Shown: in pieces, positions 1 to 7,137 of the stretch
Position numbering within the stretch: the stretch's first letter is position 1
Layout of the letters: every line of letters starts with the position of its first letter
From: JAFGKM01 sp964413825
GTDB lineage: Bacteria > Ratteibacteria > UBA8468 > B48-G9 > JAFGKM01
DNA length: 19,533 nucleotides
Direction: 5' to 3'
NCBI GenBank assembly: GCA_964413825.1
Contig: CAYPTS010000037.1
Location: 1-19,533 of the forward strand
Notes under the pieces: generated by a model
The model's database searches: none
Seen by the model: the letters and a program-made list of their open reading frames with translations, nothing else
Told to the model about the DNA's origin: nothing
Program-made: the position numbers and the translations under genes

Positions 1-87
1 ATAATACACGTCCAGATTTTACAAATTCCCCGCCATGGGGTAAGATGTATGGAAAAAACAGGCTGAAAAACAATCCCCAGACTGGTT

Positions 88-164
88 GTCATTGCGAGGA
101 GCGAAGCGAGGAAGCAATCTCATATTAAGGCTGGGATTGCCGCGCAAAATACGCTCGCAATGAC
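88..164. repeat. Hairpin repeat with GTCATTGCGAG ends
   Basis: The left end reads GTCATTGCGAG and the right end is its exact reverse complement, CTCGCAATGAC. A second paired block, CAATC against GATTG, lies further in, so the 77-base unit can fold into an imperfect hairpin. Short intergenic palindromes with this GTCATTGCGAG signature occur in many copies in several environmental bacterial genomes, which is recalled knowledge. Only one copy is in this window. It lies about 20 bases before the ribosome binding site of the first gene, so it would be part of the leader if transcription starts upstream. Nothing else recognisable was seen in positions 1-87 apart from a short CCCC/GGGG inverted pair at 28-40. 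Confidence 0.7.
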
Positions 165-190
165 AAAATGGCCGGGGTAAAGGAGACAAA

Positions 191-1027
191 ATGAAATTTT
201 CAGGAATTAGCGACGAGGCGGGACAGGCGATAGAGATACAGATAAAGGCACACAGGGAACTGGGATGGGAGTATATGGAGATACGCAACGTGGACGGGGA
301 AAACCTTACCATGGTCTCCGACGAAAAGTTTGACGAGGTCTACGGCAAAGTTACGGAGTCGGGACTGAAGGTTTCCTGTTTCTCAAGCGCCATCGCAAAC
401 TGGGCAACCGAGATTTCAGGAGATTTCAACAAGGACGTAGAGGAACTGAAAAGAGCAATTCCAAGGATGCACCGGTTAAAAACCAAATATATCCGCGTGA
501 TGTCCTGGCCCAACAACAAGGAAAATCCTCTTTCCGAGGCAGAATGGGGAAAGGAAGCCGTCAGACGGATGAAGGAACTGGCAAAGATGGCGGAAGACGG
601 CGGTATCGTTCTTGCACACGAAAATTGCAGCGGATGGGGCGGATTGAGCGGCGGCAACATGCTCAAACTGCACGAGGGCGTAAACTCGCCTGCATTCAAA
701 CTTCTCTATGATACCGGCAACGTTATTGCGCATGATTATGGGGATTCTTGGTCGTTTTATTCAGAACTCAGGCATCTCATTGAATACGTGCACATAAAGG
801 ACTACAGACTGGGAACAAAACCGTTGAAGGCGACCTACCCGGCAGAAGGAGACGGAAAGGTAAGGGAAATCCTGCAGGACCTGAAGAAGGCGGGATATGA
901 CGGATTTGTATCCATAGAGCCGCACCTGGCAAGCGTCGTACATGAGGGCAAGGTCGGGGACAAGGAACTGACCTATCGGACATACATCAACTACGGCAGA
1001 AAACTCATGCAGGTTGCCTCAGAGTGA
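191..1027 (+). CDS. Sugar phosphate isomerase/epimerase (xylose isomerase-like TIM barrel)
   Basis: The 278-residue protein has the layout of the AP-endonuclease-2/xylose isomerase-like family, cytoplasmic metal-dependent TIM barrels that isomerise or epimerise sugars, inositols or related keto compounds. The usual metal ligands appear in order: Glu144 in AHENCSGWGG, Asp174 in LLYDTGN, His201 in VHIKDYR and Glu243 in VSIEPHL. The tail GDGKVREILQDLKKAGYDG before the last ligand is typical of these isomerases. The ATG is preceded by AAAGGAG at a good distance, which supports this start. The stop lies 6 bases before the next gene, so the two are probably co-transcribed. A similar protein is encoded two genes downstream. 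The substrate cannot be predicted because family members differ widely. Confidence 0.88.
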   Translation: MKFSGISDEAGQAIEIQIKAHRELGWEYMEIRNVDGENLTMVSDEKFDEVYGKVTESGLKVSCFSSAIANWATEISGDFNKDVEELKRAIPRMHRLKTKYIRVMSWPNNKENPLSEAEWGKEAVRRMKELAKMAEDGGIVLAHENCSGWGGLSGGNMLKLHEGVNSPAFKLLYDTGNVIAHDYGDSWSFYSELRHLIEYVHIKDYRLGTKPLKATYPAEGDGKVREILQDLKKAGYDGFVSIEPHLASVVHEGKVGDKELTYRTYINYGRKLMQVASE

Positions 1028-1033
1028 GATATC

Positions 1034-2176
1034 ATGGAGAAGGAAAAGGTCACGGCGGTAAGATGCTTTTCTTACGACAAGGATGCGGTTCGGGACGCGG
1101 TAAAAAAGGTATTCCTTCTGGCCGGCATACACGAGAACTCGTTTGAAAAAATCCTCTTCAAGCCAAACATGCTTTCAGACAGGCGACCGGAAGAAGGGGT
1201 GACAACGCACCCGGCAGTCATGGAAGCGGCGGCATTATACTTCAAAAACACGGAAAACGTCATCGGCGACAGCCCTGCCAGCGTGAAAAAACCCGCCTCG
1301 CTGTACTGGGAAAAATGCGGGTACAAGAAGGTATCGGAGGATACCGGCGTTCCTCTGGTAAAGTTCAGCGGTTCTTTTATGGTGGAAGTGAACCTTACCC
1401 CCTTCACCCTATCCCTCTCCCCTAAAGGTAGAGGGAAAGAAAAGAAGATAGAGGTGCCGGTTACAGACCACCTGAAAAATTTCACAATAGTCAACGCCGC
1501 AAAAATGAAAACGCACGGACTGACGATGATGACTGCGGCGGTGAAAAACCTCTACGGACTCATTCCCGGCTTCCACAAAAGTTTCCTGCACAGCAGGTTC
1601 GTTTCCCCTTATGATTTCTCGGAATTCATAGTCGAGTACTACCGCGCGGTAAAAAAATACGTGTCCTTCAATCTCGTGGATGCGGTGGTATCAATGGAAG
1701 GCGCGGGACCGGCATCCGGCAACCTGAGGGAGACCGGCTACATCATCGGGGGAAGGGATGCGGTTGCCGTGGATACGGCATGCTGTCTTCTCATGGGTAT
1801 AAAACCCGAAAACGTACCGTACCTCCGTATATATAAGGAGAAATACGGACTGCCCGAAGTCGAGTTTGCCGGCGATGAAATTGTTCCTGTGAAGGATTTC
1901 AACATCCCCAACAGGCGGGCGTCCGCCATAGTCTCAAACAAGATGTTCAGACCTTTTCTGAAACTTCTTGGAAAACATTTCAAAGCGCTGCCGTTCATCG
2001 ACCCCAAAATATGCAAAAAATGTTTGGCGTGCACGCGCGTCTGCCCTGTAAGCGCAATCTCGCAGGACTTGAAATTTGACAGGAAAAAGTGTATAAATTG
2101 TCTGTGCTGTTTCGAGGTGTGTCCGTACAAAGCAATCAGCGTAAAAAAAAGTTTCATAGCAAGAATTTTCACATAA
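1034..2176 (+). CDS. DUF362 protein with C-terminal 2x[4Fe-4S] ferredoxin domain
   Basis: The first ~315 residues match the DUF362 family. The diagnostic block is VNAAKMKTHGLTMMTAAVKN (about 153-172), followed by GLIPGFHK and the VDAVVSMEGAGPASGN region (about 215-230). The last 55 residues hold two ferredoxin motifs, with cysteines 327/330/333/337 and 353/356/359/363, each followed by Pro, so the protein should bind two [4Fe-4S] clusters and act as a cytoplasmic electron carrier or redox enzyme. The biochemical role of DUF362 is not established. Residues ~121-137 (LTPFTLSLSPKGRGKEK) are encoded by a palindromic repeat that also occurs twice in non-coding DNA of this window, so this segment is an in-frame insertion. 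The start is only 6 bases after the previous stop and has a weak ribosome binding site, which suggests translational coupling. Confidence 0.9.
   Translation: MEKEKVTAVRCFSYDKDAVRDAVKKVFLLAGIHENSFEKILFKPNMLSDRRPEEGVTTHPAVMEAAALYFKNTENVIGDSPASVKKPASLYWEKCGYKKVSEDTGVPLVKFSGSFMVEVNLTPFTLSLSPKGRGKEKKIEVPVTDHLKNFTIVNAAKMKTHGLTMMTAAVKNLYGLIPGFHKSFLHSRFVSPYDFSEFIVEYYRAVKKYVSFNLVDAVVSMEGAGPASGNLRETGYIIGGRDAVAVDTACCLLMGIKPENVPYLRIYKEKYGLPEVEFAGDEIVPVKDFNIPNRRASAIVSNKMFRPFLKLLGKHFKALPFIDPKICKKCLACTRVCPVSAISQDLKFDRKKCINCLCCFEVCPYKAISVKKSFIARIFT
1401..1435 (+). repeat. Palindromic CCCTCTCC...GGAGAGGG-type repeat, copy A, inside the DUF362 gene
   Basis: The sequence contains CCCTCTCCCC, a short AAA loop and GGTAGAGGG, preceded by a CTTCACCCTAT arm. 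It matches copy B at 7061-7096 almost base for base through the stem and the leading CCCTCAC-like arm. Here the unit lies inside an open reading frame and keeps the frame, contributing the segment around LTPFTLSLSPKGRGKEK. Confidence 0.8.
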
Positions 2177-2189
2177 AGGGGGATAGCAA

Positions 2190-2990
2190 ATGGAAAGCAG
2201 GATAGGAGTGATTAATTATAACATTTCGGGTTTCACGGTTGAGGAGTTGTTCCGGTGGTGCAGGGACAACGGCGTAGGGTACGTGGAACTGCAGAGAAAA
2301 GACGTATGGGAGGATATCGATAAGCCGGACAACAAGATAAAGGAGACCGCCGCACTTCTGCAGAAGTACGGGATAAAAATCTCACAGATATCTTCCGGAA
2401 GCGACTTCCTGCAAAAGACGGAAGACGAAGTGAACAAGCAGGTGCGAATGGTCGGGGAGATGTGCAAAATGGTGAAAGACCTCGGCTTCAACCAGTTGCG
2501 CATAGACGGCGGATGGCCGAAAGAAGGCGTTGAAGAAAAAGATTACAGGGACCTTGTACTGAAAGGCGTGTCAAAGGTTGCGGAGAACGCGACGAAAGAA
2601 GGAGTTTACCTTGCGCTCGACAACCACGGCACCGTAACGAACAACCAGCCGCTCCTCCTTGAAGTTCTGAAAACCGTAAACTCCAAATACCTGGGGACAA
2701 ACCTTGATACGATGAACTACAGGTGGTACGGATATGAGGTGAATGAACTGATAGACATCTACAAGAACGTAGCATCTTATACTCTGCATACGCACCTGAA
2801 AGACGGAACCGGAACCAGAACAAACTACAAGGGGATGGTGCTGGGCGAAGGGGAAATACCGCTGACCGATGCCATAAACATAATCAAGGACGCCGGATAC
2901 AAAGGCGTATGGTGCGTTGAATACGAAGGGAAAGAAGGCGCCGAAGGCTACAGGAAATCCGTCGAGTACCTCCGCTCACTCAAGTTGTAA
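2190..2990 (+). CDS. Sugar phosphate isomerase/epimerase (second TIM-barrel paralogue)
   Basis: This 266-residue cytoplasmic TIM barrel belongs to the same broad xylose isomerase-like family as the protein at 191-1027 but is clearly a different subgroup. Likely metal ligands are Asp144 in LALDNHG (many relatives have Glu here), Asp173 in GTNLDTMN, His202 in HTHLKDG and Glu244 in WCVEYEG. The GLGEGEIP-like element (VLGEGEIPLTDAINIIKDAG) before the last ligand is typical of isomerases acting on small sugars or inositol-derived compounds. The ATG follows a GGGGGA Shine-Dalgarno stretch, 13 bases after the DUF362 stop. Having two isomerases around a redox protein suggests a shared pathway of sugar conversion, but the substrate is unknown. 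Confidence 0.87.
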   Translation: MESRIGVINYNISGFTVEELFRWCRDNGVGYVELQRKDVWEDIDKPDNKIKETAALLQKYGIKISQISSGSDFLQKTEDEVNKQVRMVGEMCKMVKDLGFNQLRIDGGWPKEGVEEKDYRDLVLKGVSKVAENATKEGVYLALDNHGTVTNNQPLLLEVLKTVNSKYLGTNLDTMNYRWYGYEVNELIDIYKNVASYTLHTHLKDGTGTRTNYKGMVLGEGEIPLTDAINIIKDAGYKGVWCVEYEGKEGAEGYRKSVEYLRSLKL

Positions 2991-3007
2991 TACTGGAGAA
3001 GATAAAA

Positions 3008-3811
3008 ATGTGGATACCGATAGCGATTCTGGGAGGCATGGGCATAATCTTCGGGGCGTTCCTTACATTTTTCAGCATTAAATTCAAGGTTGAAGAAGAC
3101 CCGCTGACCGCTCAACTTTACGAACTCATGCCAAAGGCAAACTGCGGAGCTTGCGGAATGGCGGGATGCGGACTGTTTGCCGAACTTCTGCGGGAAGGCA
3201 AGGTTTCACCGGAAAAATGCGCCATGCTTCCGGAAGAAAACATGGAAAAGATATGCGGCATTCTCGGCATAGAGAAGAAAAACAGGGAAAGAAAAGTTGC
3301 AAGGGTCATGTGCGGGGGCGGCGCGAACGCAAAAAGGAAATTCGAGTATAACACACTGAAAACCTGCAATGCCTTGAACGCCCTTTACAACACCAATCTC
3401 GAATGTGCTTACGGATGCCTGGGACTGGGAGACTGTTCGAGGGTTTGTCCGGTCGATGCCATTACAATGGGCAAAAACGGCCTGCCGGAAATAGATGAGG
3501 AAACATGTATCGGGTGCGGAAAATGCGTAGCAGAGTGCCCGAAAAATATTATCAGTCTTGCTCCGGCGGATAAAAAGGTTTACATAGCATGTTCATCCAG
3601 CGACAGAGGACCGGTTGTGGTAAGAGCATGCAAAACCGGCTGTATCGCCTGCGGGAAATGCGTCAAGGTCTGTCCGAAAGAAGCGATAACGCTGGAAAAC
3701 AATCTCGCTGTTATTGACTATTCAAAGTGCGACAACTGCGGCGCCTGCATTAAGGCATGCCCGAGAAAAATAATCTTCTCTGCCGAGGTGAAAATACCTC
3801 AGCCTGCATAA
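3008..3811 (+). CDS. rnfB: RnfB-like iron-sulfur electron transfer protein
   Basis: The 267-residue protein begins with a hydrophobic membrane anchor (about residues 3-23). The RnfB-specific [4Fe-4S] domain follows, with Cys46/49/54/71 in ANCGACGMAGC...KC. The RnfB signature block comes next: CGGG, then CAYGCLGLGDCSRVCP (Cys133/137/143/147). Ferredoxin-type motifs follow at Cys167/170/173/177, Cys212/215/218/222 and Cys241/244/247/251. RnfB is the cytoplasm-facing ferredoxin-binding subunit of the ion-pumping RnfABCDGE complex. None of the other Rnf subunits is in this window, so the gene is either separated from its partners or works alone as a membrane-anchored polyferredoxin, perhaps with the DUF362 ferredoxin protein two genes upstream. 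truA starts 4 bases after its stop. The family assignment is firm; the working partner is inference. Confidence 0.87.
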   Translation: MWIPIAILGGMGIIFGAFLTFFSIKFKVEEDPLTAQLYELMPKANCGACGMAGCGLFAELLREGKVSPEKCAMLPEENMEKICGILGIEKKNRERKVARVMCGGGANAKRKFEYNTLKTCNALNALYNTNLECAYGCLGLGDCSRVCPVDAITMGKNGLPEIDEETCIGCGKCVAECPKNIISLAPADKKVYIACSSSDRGPVVVRACKTGCIACGKCVKVCPKEAITLENNLAVIDYSKCDNCGACIKACPRKIIFSAEVKIPQPA

Positions 3812-3815
3812 GAAC

Positions 3816-4577
3816 ATGGAGCGGAACATAAAACTGATAATCTCCTACAACGGAAGCAGGTATTCAGGATGGCAGGACCAGAAGACAGGGCTGACAATCC
3901 AGGGAACGATTGAGAAAACCCTCGAAAAAATCCTCGGAGAAGAAATAAAACTCACCGGATGCGGAAGAACGGACGCGGGAGTGCACGCGGTGTCCTACAC
4001 AACTAATTTCAAAACAACCTCAAAAAAACTTACCCTTCATGACATAAAGAACGCCCTCAATGCCACCCTGCCGGAAGACATCCGGGTAAAAAAAGCGCAG
4101 ACTGCAAAACCTGAATTCCACAGCAGGTACTCCGCAAAAAAGAAGACATACAGGTACCTTATTGTTTGCGGCGACAGGAATCCTTTCCTGAAAGGACTTG
4201 TATGTTACGCCCGGGGAGACCTTGACGCTGAAAAAATGAAACAGGCCGCAGTTTACTTTACAGGGGAGCATGATTTTTCGGCATTCCAGGCCGCAGGCAG
4301 TGAGATAAAAAATACGGTAAGGACAATCCACGGGATAAAATTCCGTAACGAAAAATTCACTCTCGACCCCTCGGTGAAAATATTATCTGTGGAAATTACC
4401 GCCAACGGTTTCCTGTACAAGATGGCAAGAAATATCCTCGGAACCCTGCTCTACGCGGGAAAAGGAAAACTCCGTCCCGAAGACATCCCCGGCATTATCA
4501 AGTCCGGGGACCGTAAGAAAGCCCCTCCCACCGCTCCGGCCTCCGGCCTCTACCTCAAAAACGTCATCTACCAATAA
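3816..4577 (+). CDS. truA: tRNA pseudouridine(38-40) synthase TruA
   Basis: TruA converts uridines 38-40 of the tRNA anticodon stem-loop to pseudouridine in the cytoplasm. The 253-residue length is normal. The catalytic loop GCGRTDAGVHA (about 48-58) carries the nucleophile Asp53. The N-terminal strand ends in YNGSRYSGWQ, and the late FLYKMARNILGTLL block (about 202-215) matches the conserved FLYxMVRxxxG region. The protein ends with the usual ASGLYLKNVIY element. The start follows the RnfB-like gene by 4 bases without a clear Shine-Dalgarno sequence, so translation is probably coupled. It is the last gene of the first run; the ~490 bases after it contain no convincing gene. Confidence 0.95.
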   Translation: MERNIKLIISYNGSRYSGWQDQKTGLTIQGTIEKTLEKILGEEIKLTGCGRTDAGVHAVSYTTNFKTTSKKLTLHDIKNALNATLPEDIRVKKAQTAKPEFHSRYSAKKKTYRYLIVCGDRNPFLKGLVCYARGDLDAEKMKQAAVYFTGEHDFSAFQAAGSEIKNTVRTIHGIKFRNEKFTLDPSVKILSVEITANGFLYKMARNILGTLLYAGKGKLRPEDIPGIIKSGDRKKAPPTAPASGLYLKNVIYQ

Positions 4578-4629
4578 TTTCTGATTAGTCCGGAAGGCAT
4601 TGCAAGGCAAAAGGATGGCAGTCTCCGGT

Positions 4630-4850
4630 CTCGAAACAGCCCTTCGGGCTTTGGCTTCAGCACAGACAAGAACTACGGTGAAATGGAAAACCTCTCGGAG
4701 AACTCACCATCCTGCGTCTAAAAAACGAACTCCGGACGGTTCAGACAGCTCCGAGCAGGGTAATCGTCCGAACGCTTGCGTGCTTTTCACCTTGTCTTGT
4801 TGCTATGCCTCCGCACTCGCCGTCAACTGCATCGCTTTTGCCCTGTCGGT
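4630..4850 (-). ncRNA. Putative structured RNA element with pseudoknot, HEARO/omega RNA-like
   Basis: Several complementary segments nest into one fold. On the + strand numbering, GGC 4653-4655 pairs with GCC 4807-4809, AGCA 4659-4662 with TGCT 4801-4804, GACAAG 4665-4670 with CTTGTC 4791-4796, and GGTGAAA 4677-4683 with TTTCACC 4785-4791 (the last two overlap by one base). Inside are CTCGGAG 4694-4700 with CTCCGAG 4749-4755 and a hairpin GTCT..GAAC/GTTCAGAC (4716-4746). The loop of that hairpin, CGGACG 4733-4738, is complementary to CGTCCG 4765-4770 and would form a pseudoknot. Small hairpins ACGC/GCGT (4772-4781) and AGCCC/GGGCT (4638-4650) flank these. Either strand could fold. The minus orientation is chosen because it resembles, from memory, HEARO (IscB omega) RNAs. 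No IscB gene is present, so it would be a stand-alone copy. Boundaries and class are uncertain. Confidence 0.45.
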
Positions 4851-4968
4851 TATCACAAGCGGCTCACTTAGAAACTCAGTTGATGAATGCTTTTTCAATA
4901 ATTATACCTGCCGCTTTTTGAAAATCAATACCCGTTTCTTTTCACACCATGTTGCACTGGAACAATAA

Positions 4969-4997
4969 TTGACGGGGAAGGGGGAAGGTAGTATATT
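4969..4997 (+). promoter_or_regulatory. Predicted sigma70-type promoter ahead of the nuclease gene
   Basis: A -35 box TTGACG (4969-4974) and a -10 box TATATT (4992-4997) are separated by exactly 17 bases. Transcription would start near 5004, leaving a leader of about 70 bases before the nuclease ATG at 5072. Because murB follows the nuclease after only 24 bases, this promoter may also feed the downstream murB-ftsZ run. Confidence 0.6.
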
Positions 4998-5071
4998 ATG
5001 AAAACAGCATTCATAAAATAGGCGAATTACACTTAATATAGCGTAAAGCATTGCAATTAAACAAGGATTCT

Positions 5072-6130
5072 ATGAAAATCTCATCAAAAACAGAGAAAGT
5101 TGACAGGAAATTTTTTGGCGAAGCAATCAGCGAATACGGGAAATTTCTCCACAAATTGAAAGAAAAAATTATTTCTGCCCGCCGGGAAACATATCAAACA
5201 CTTAACAAACAACTTGTTGAATTATACCTCAGTATTGGGAAAAGTATTTATGAAAAAATAGAAATTTCTAAATGGGGAGAAGGGATTATTGAAAAACTTT
5301 CCGGTGATTTACAAGGAGCATTTCCCGATATTAGAGGGTTTTCTGTACAAAATTTATGGAGAATGAAACAATTATATGAAACATACAAAGACAAGGATAA
5401 ACTCTCACCGCTGGTGAGAGAATTACCATGGACACACAATGTTGTTATATTGCATAACACAGAGAGTATGGAAGAAAAAGAATTCTACCTCAAAACCTGT
5501 ATAGCGGAACGTTGGAGCCGACGCGAATTGGAACGACAAATAAACTCATCCTTATATGAACGCTTCATGCTATCAAAAAAAACAGACAGATTGGTGCCTC
5601 ATACCAAAGAGAAAAATGTTTTAGTGCATTTTAGAGACGAATACATTCTTGATTTTCTTGGATTAAAAGACGAGTTTTCTGAAAAGGATTTAAGAAATGC
5701 GATTTTAAACAACTTAAAACAGTTTATCCTTGAAGTCGGCAAATATTTCACATTTGTGGGAGAAGAATACAAAATAATCATCAGCAATGAGGATTATAAA
5801 GTTGATTTGCTCTTCTTCCACCGTCTCTTAAAATGTCTGGTAGCCGTTGAATTAAAAATAGGCAAATTTAAACCGGAATATCTCGGCAAAATGCAGTTTT
5901 ATCTTTCCGCCCTTGATGAAAAAGAAAAAACGGGTGAGGAGAATCCATCAGTTGGATTGATCCTCTGTAAATCAAAAGATGAAGAAGTTGTGCGAATTGC
6001 AATTAGCAAAGCCCTTTCTCCCATAAAAATAGCAACTTACAGAACCAAGATAATTGACCGGAAGTTGTTGAAACAAAAATTGCATTCCTTGCCTATGCCT
6101 GAAAAATACGAGTTAGAAAAGAGAGAGTGA
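5072..6130 (+). CDS. DUF1016 (YhcG-like) PDDEXK nuclease family protein
   Basis: The protein of about 352 residues matches the YhcG/DUF1016 family. The N-terminal DUF1016_N part carries the helix-rich block SVQNLWRMKQLYETY and the PWTHNVVIL element. The C-terminal PDDEXK nuclease domain shows the catalytic pattern Asp245 (KVDLLFF), Glu260 and Lys262 (VELKIGKF), then KMQFYLSALDE. Relatives are small mobile-associated nucleases, often near restriction-modification or defence genes; the exact role is not settled. The ATG at 5072 is preferred because AAGGA lies 4 bases upstream. An in-frame TTG at 5051 would add 7 residues without a better site. The gene is visibly richer in A+T, with many AAA, TTA and ATA codons compared with its neighbours, and sits in front of murB. 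This fits recent acquisition. Confidence 0.88.
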   Translation: MKISSKTEKVDRKFFGEAISEYGKFLHKLKEKIISARRETYQTLNKQLVELYLSIGKSIYEKIEISKWGEGIIEKLSGDLQGAFPDIRGFSVQNLWRMKQLYETYKDKDKLSPLVRELPWTHNVVILHNTESMEEKEFYLKTCIAERWSRRELERQINSSLYERFMLSKKTDRLVPHTKEKNVLVHFRDEYILDFLGLKDEFSEKDLRNAILNNLKQFILEVGKYFTFVGEEYKIIISNEDYKVDLLFFHRLLKCLVAVELKIGKFKPEYLGKMQFYLSALDEKEKTGEENPSVGLILCKSKDEEVVRIAISKALSPIKIATYRTKIIDRKLLKQKLHSLPMPEKYELEKRE

Positions 6131-6154
6131 AAAATTGACAAAAAGGATGGTTGC

Positions 6155-7048
6155 TTGGAAATAAAGAATAGACTTGAGGGGATATGCGGAGCGGTGCGGG
6201 AGAACGTACCGATGTCGGCGTTGACAAGTTTCAAGACAGGCGGACCGGCAAGGTACCTTCTTTCCCCGGCGGATAATGTTGAAGCGGAAAAAATCCTGTC
6301 TTTTTCGGCGGAAAACAACATCCCGGTACTGATAATTGGAAATGCAACCAATATTCTCGTCAGCGATGAAGGGTTTGACGGAATCGTCCTTGCAACGCAG
6401 AAACTCAACCGAATATTTTCGGCAAGCGAAAGAATTATCTGCGAATCCGGCGTAAAAATTTCAACCCTTATAAAGGCATCCATGGAAAATTCCCTGTCGG
6501 GAACGGAATTCCTCGCCGGCATCCCCGGGACGGTCGGAGGCGCGGTCATCTCCAACGCGGGGCTCAAGACCCTGTGGCTGTCGGAAATCCTTACAAAAAT
6601 CGAGGTTCTGCCTTTGAGCGGAGGCAAATCCCTTACCCTGCCGCGCGAAAAGATAGCTTTCGAATACAGAACAAGCGGTCTTGAGAACGTTTTTATCTGC
6701 AAAGTGGAGATACAGATGGCAAAGGGCGCACGGGAAAAAATAAAAGAATCTATTGCCGGGCACATGAAGAAAAGGCAGTTAAGCCAGCCGCTTGATTATG
6801 CCTCGGCAGGCAGTGTTTTTAAAAACCCGCCGGGGTTTTTCGCGGGAGAGATGATAGAGAAGTGCGGACTTAAGGGATACGCCCGCGGTGATGCCTGCGT
6901 ATCGGAGAAACACGCCAACTTCATAGTAAACAAGGGACGTGTTAAATCCGCGGATATATATGGACTGATAGGGGATATTAGGGAGAATGTTAGAAAAGTG
7001 TATAATATAGAACTTGAACTGGAAATCAAATTGGTAGGAAAGTTTTGA
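6155..7048 (+). CDS. murB: UDP-N-acetylenolpyruvoylglucosamine reductase MurB
   Basis: MurB is a cytoplasmic FAD enzyme that reduces UDP-GlcNAc-enolpyruvate to UDP-MurNAc with NADPH, the second step of peptidoglycan precursor synthesis. Visible motifs are TSFKTGGPA (24-32), AGIPGTVGGAVISNAG (121-136), FEYRTS with the active-site Arg172, the SAGSVFKNP block with the proton-donor Ser220, and the HANFIVNKG tail (253-261), as in the shorter type II MurB. The FAD-site segment reads IGNATNILV, where GxGSNLLV is usual. The TTG start is supported by AAGGA 7 bases upstream and by correct alignment of the first motif. murC, normally just upstream, is absent; the DUF1016 nuclease gene ends 24 bases before this start. 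Confidence 0.95.
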   Translation: MEIKNRLEGICGAVRENVPMSALTSFKTGGPARYLLSPADNVEAEKILSFSAENNIPVLIIGNATNILVSDEGFDGIVLATQKLNRIFSASERIICESGVKISTLIKASMENSLSGTEFLAGIPGTVGGAVISNAGLKTLWLSEILTKIEVLPLSGGKSLTLPREKIAFEYRTSGLENVFICKVEIQMAKGAREKIKESIAGHMKKRQLSQPLDYASAGSVFKNPPGFFAGEMIEKCGLKGYARGDACVSEKHANFIVNKGRVKSADIYGLIGDIRENVRKVYNIELELEIKLVGKF

Positions 7049-7060
7049 AACCTAATTCCA

Positions 7061-7096
7061 CCCTCACTCTGAACCCTCTCCCCTCAAAGGAGAGGG
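7061..7096 (+). repeat. Palindromic CCCTCTCC...GGAGAGGG repeat, copy B, between murB and ddl
   Basis: The unit reads CCCTCACTCTGAA, then a near-perfect stem CCCTCTCC/GGAGAGGG with a short CCTCAAA loop. It lies 12 bases after the murB stop and would form a hairpin in the murB-ddl message about 30 bases before the ddl ribosome binding site. Same family and orientation as copy A. Confidence 0.8.
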
Positions 7097-7137
7097 AATT
7101 GATAGGGAGAAACGAGTTGTGTGACTGGAGAGAATAA

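Larger units (their letters stand above)
4578..5071. other. Gene-free stretch between truA and the DUF1016 nuclease
   Basis: This stretch of about 490 bases holds no convincing protein gene. A 122-codon frame (4600-4968) has low-complexity content, no family resemblance and no ribosome binding site, and is probably spurious. The first ~280 bases contain a strongly foldable element, entered separately. Further right is a 9-base inverted pair, ATGAATGCT at 4883-4891 and AGCATTCAT at 5006-5014. The nuclease promoter lies inside that pair. The 9-mer GCATTGCAA occurs as a direct repeat at 4597-4605 and 5048-5056, close to both edges. It could be a target duplication, but a 9-base match over this length could also arise by chance. 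Confidence 0.6.

Noticed and set aside
4600..4968. A 122-codon open frame downstream of truA
   Set aside because: No ribosome binding site, no recognisable domain, Ser/Arg/Cys-rich composition, and it overlaps the strongly structured element; most likely spurious.
6037..6765. A 242-codon open frame on the minus strand
   Set aside because: Antisense to the nuclease end and murB; no motifs and no ribosome binding site.
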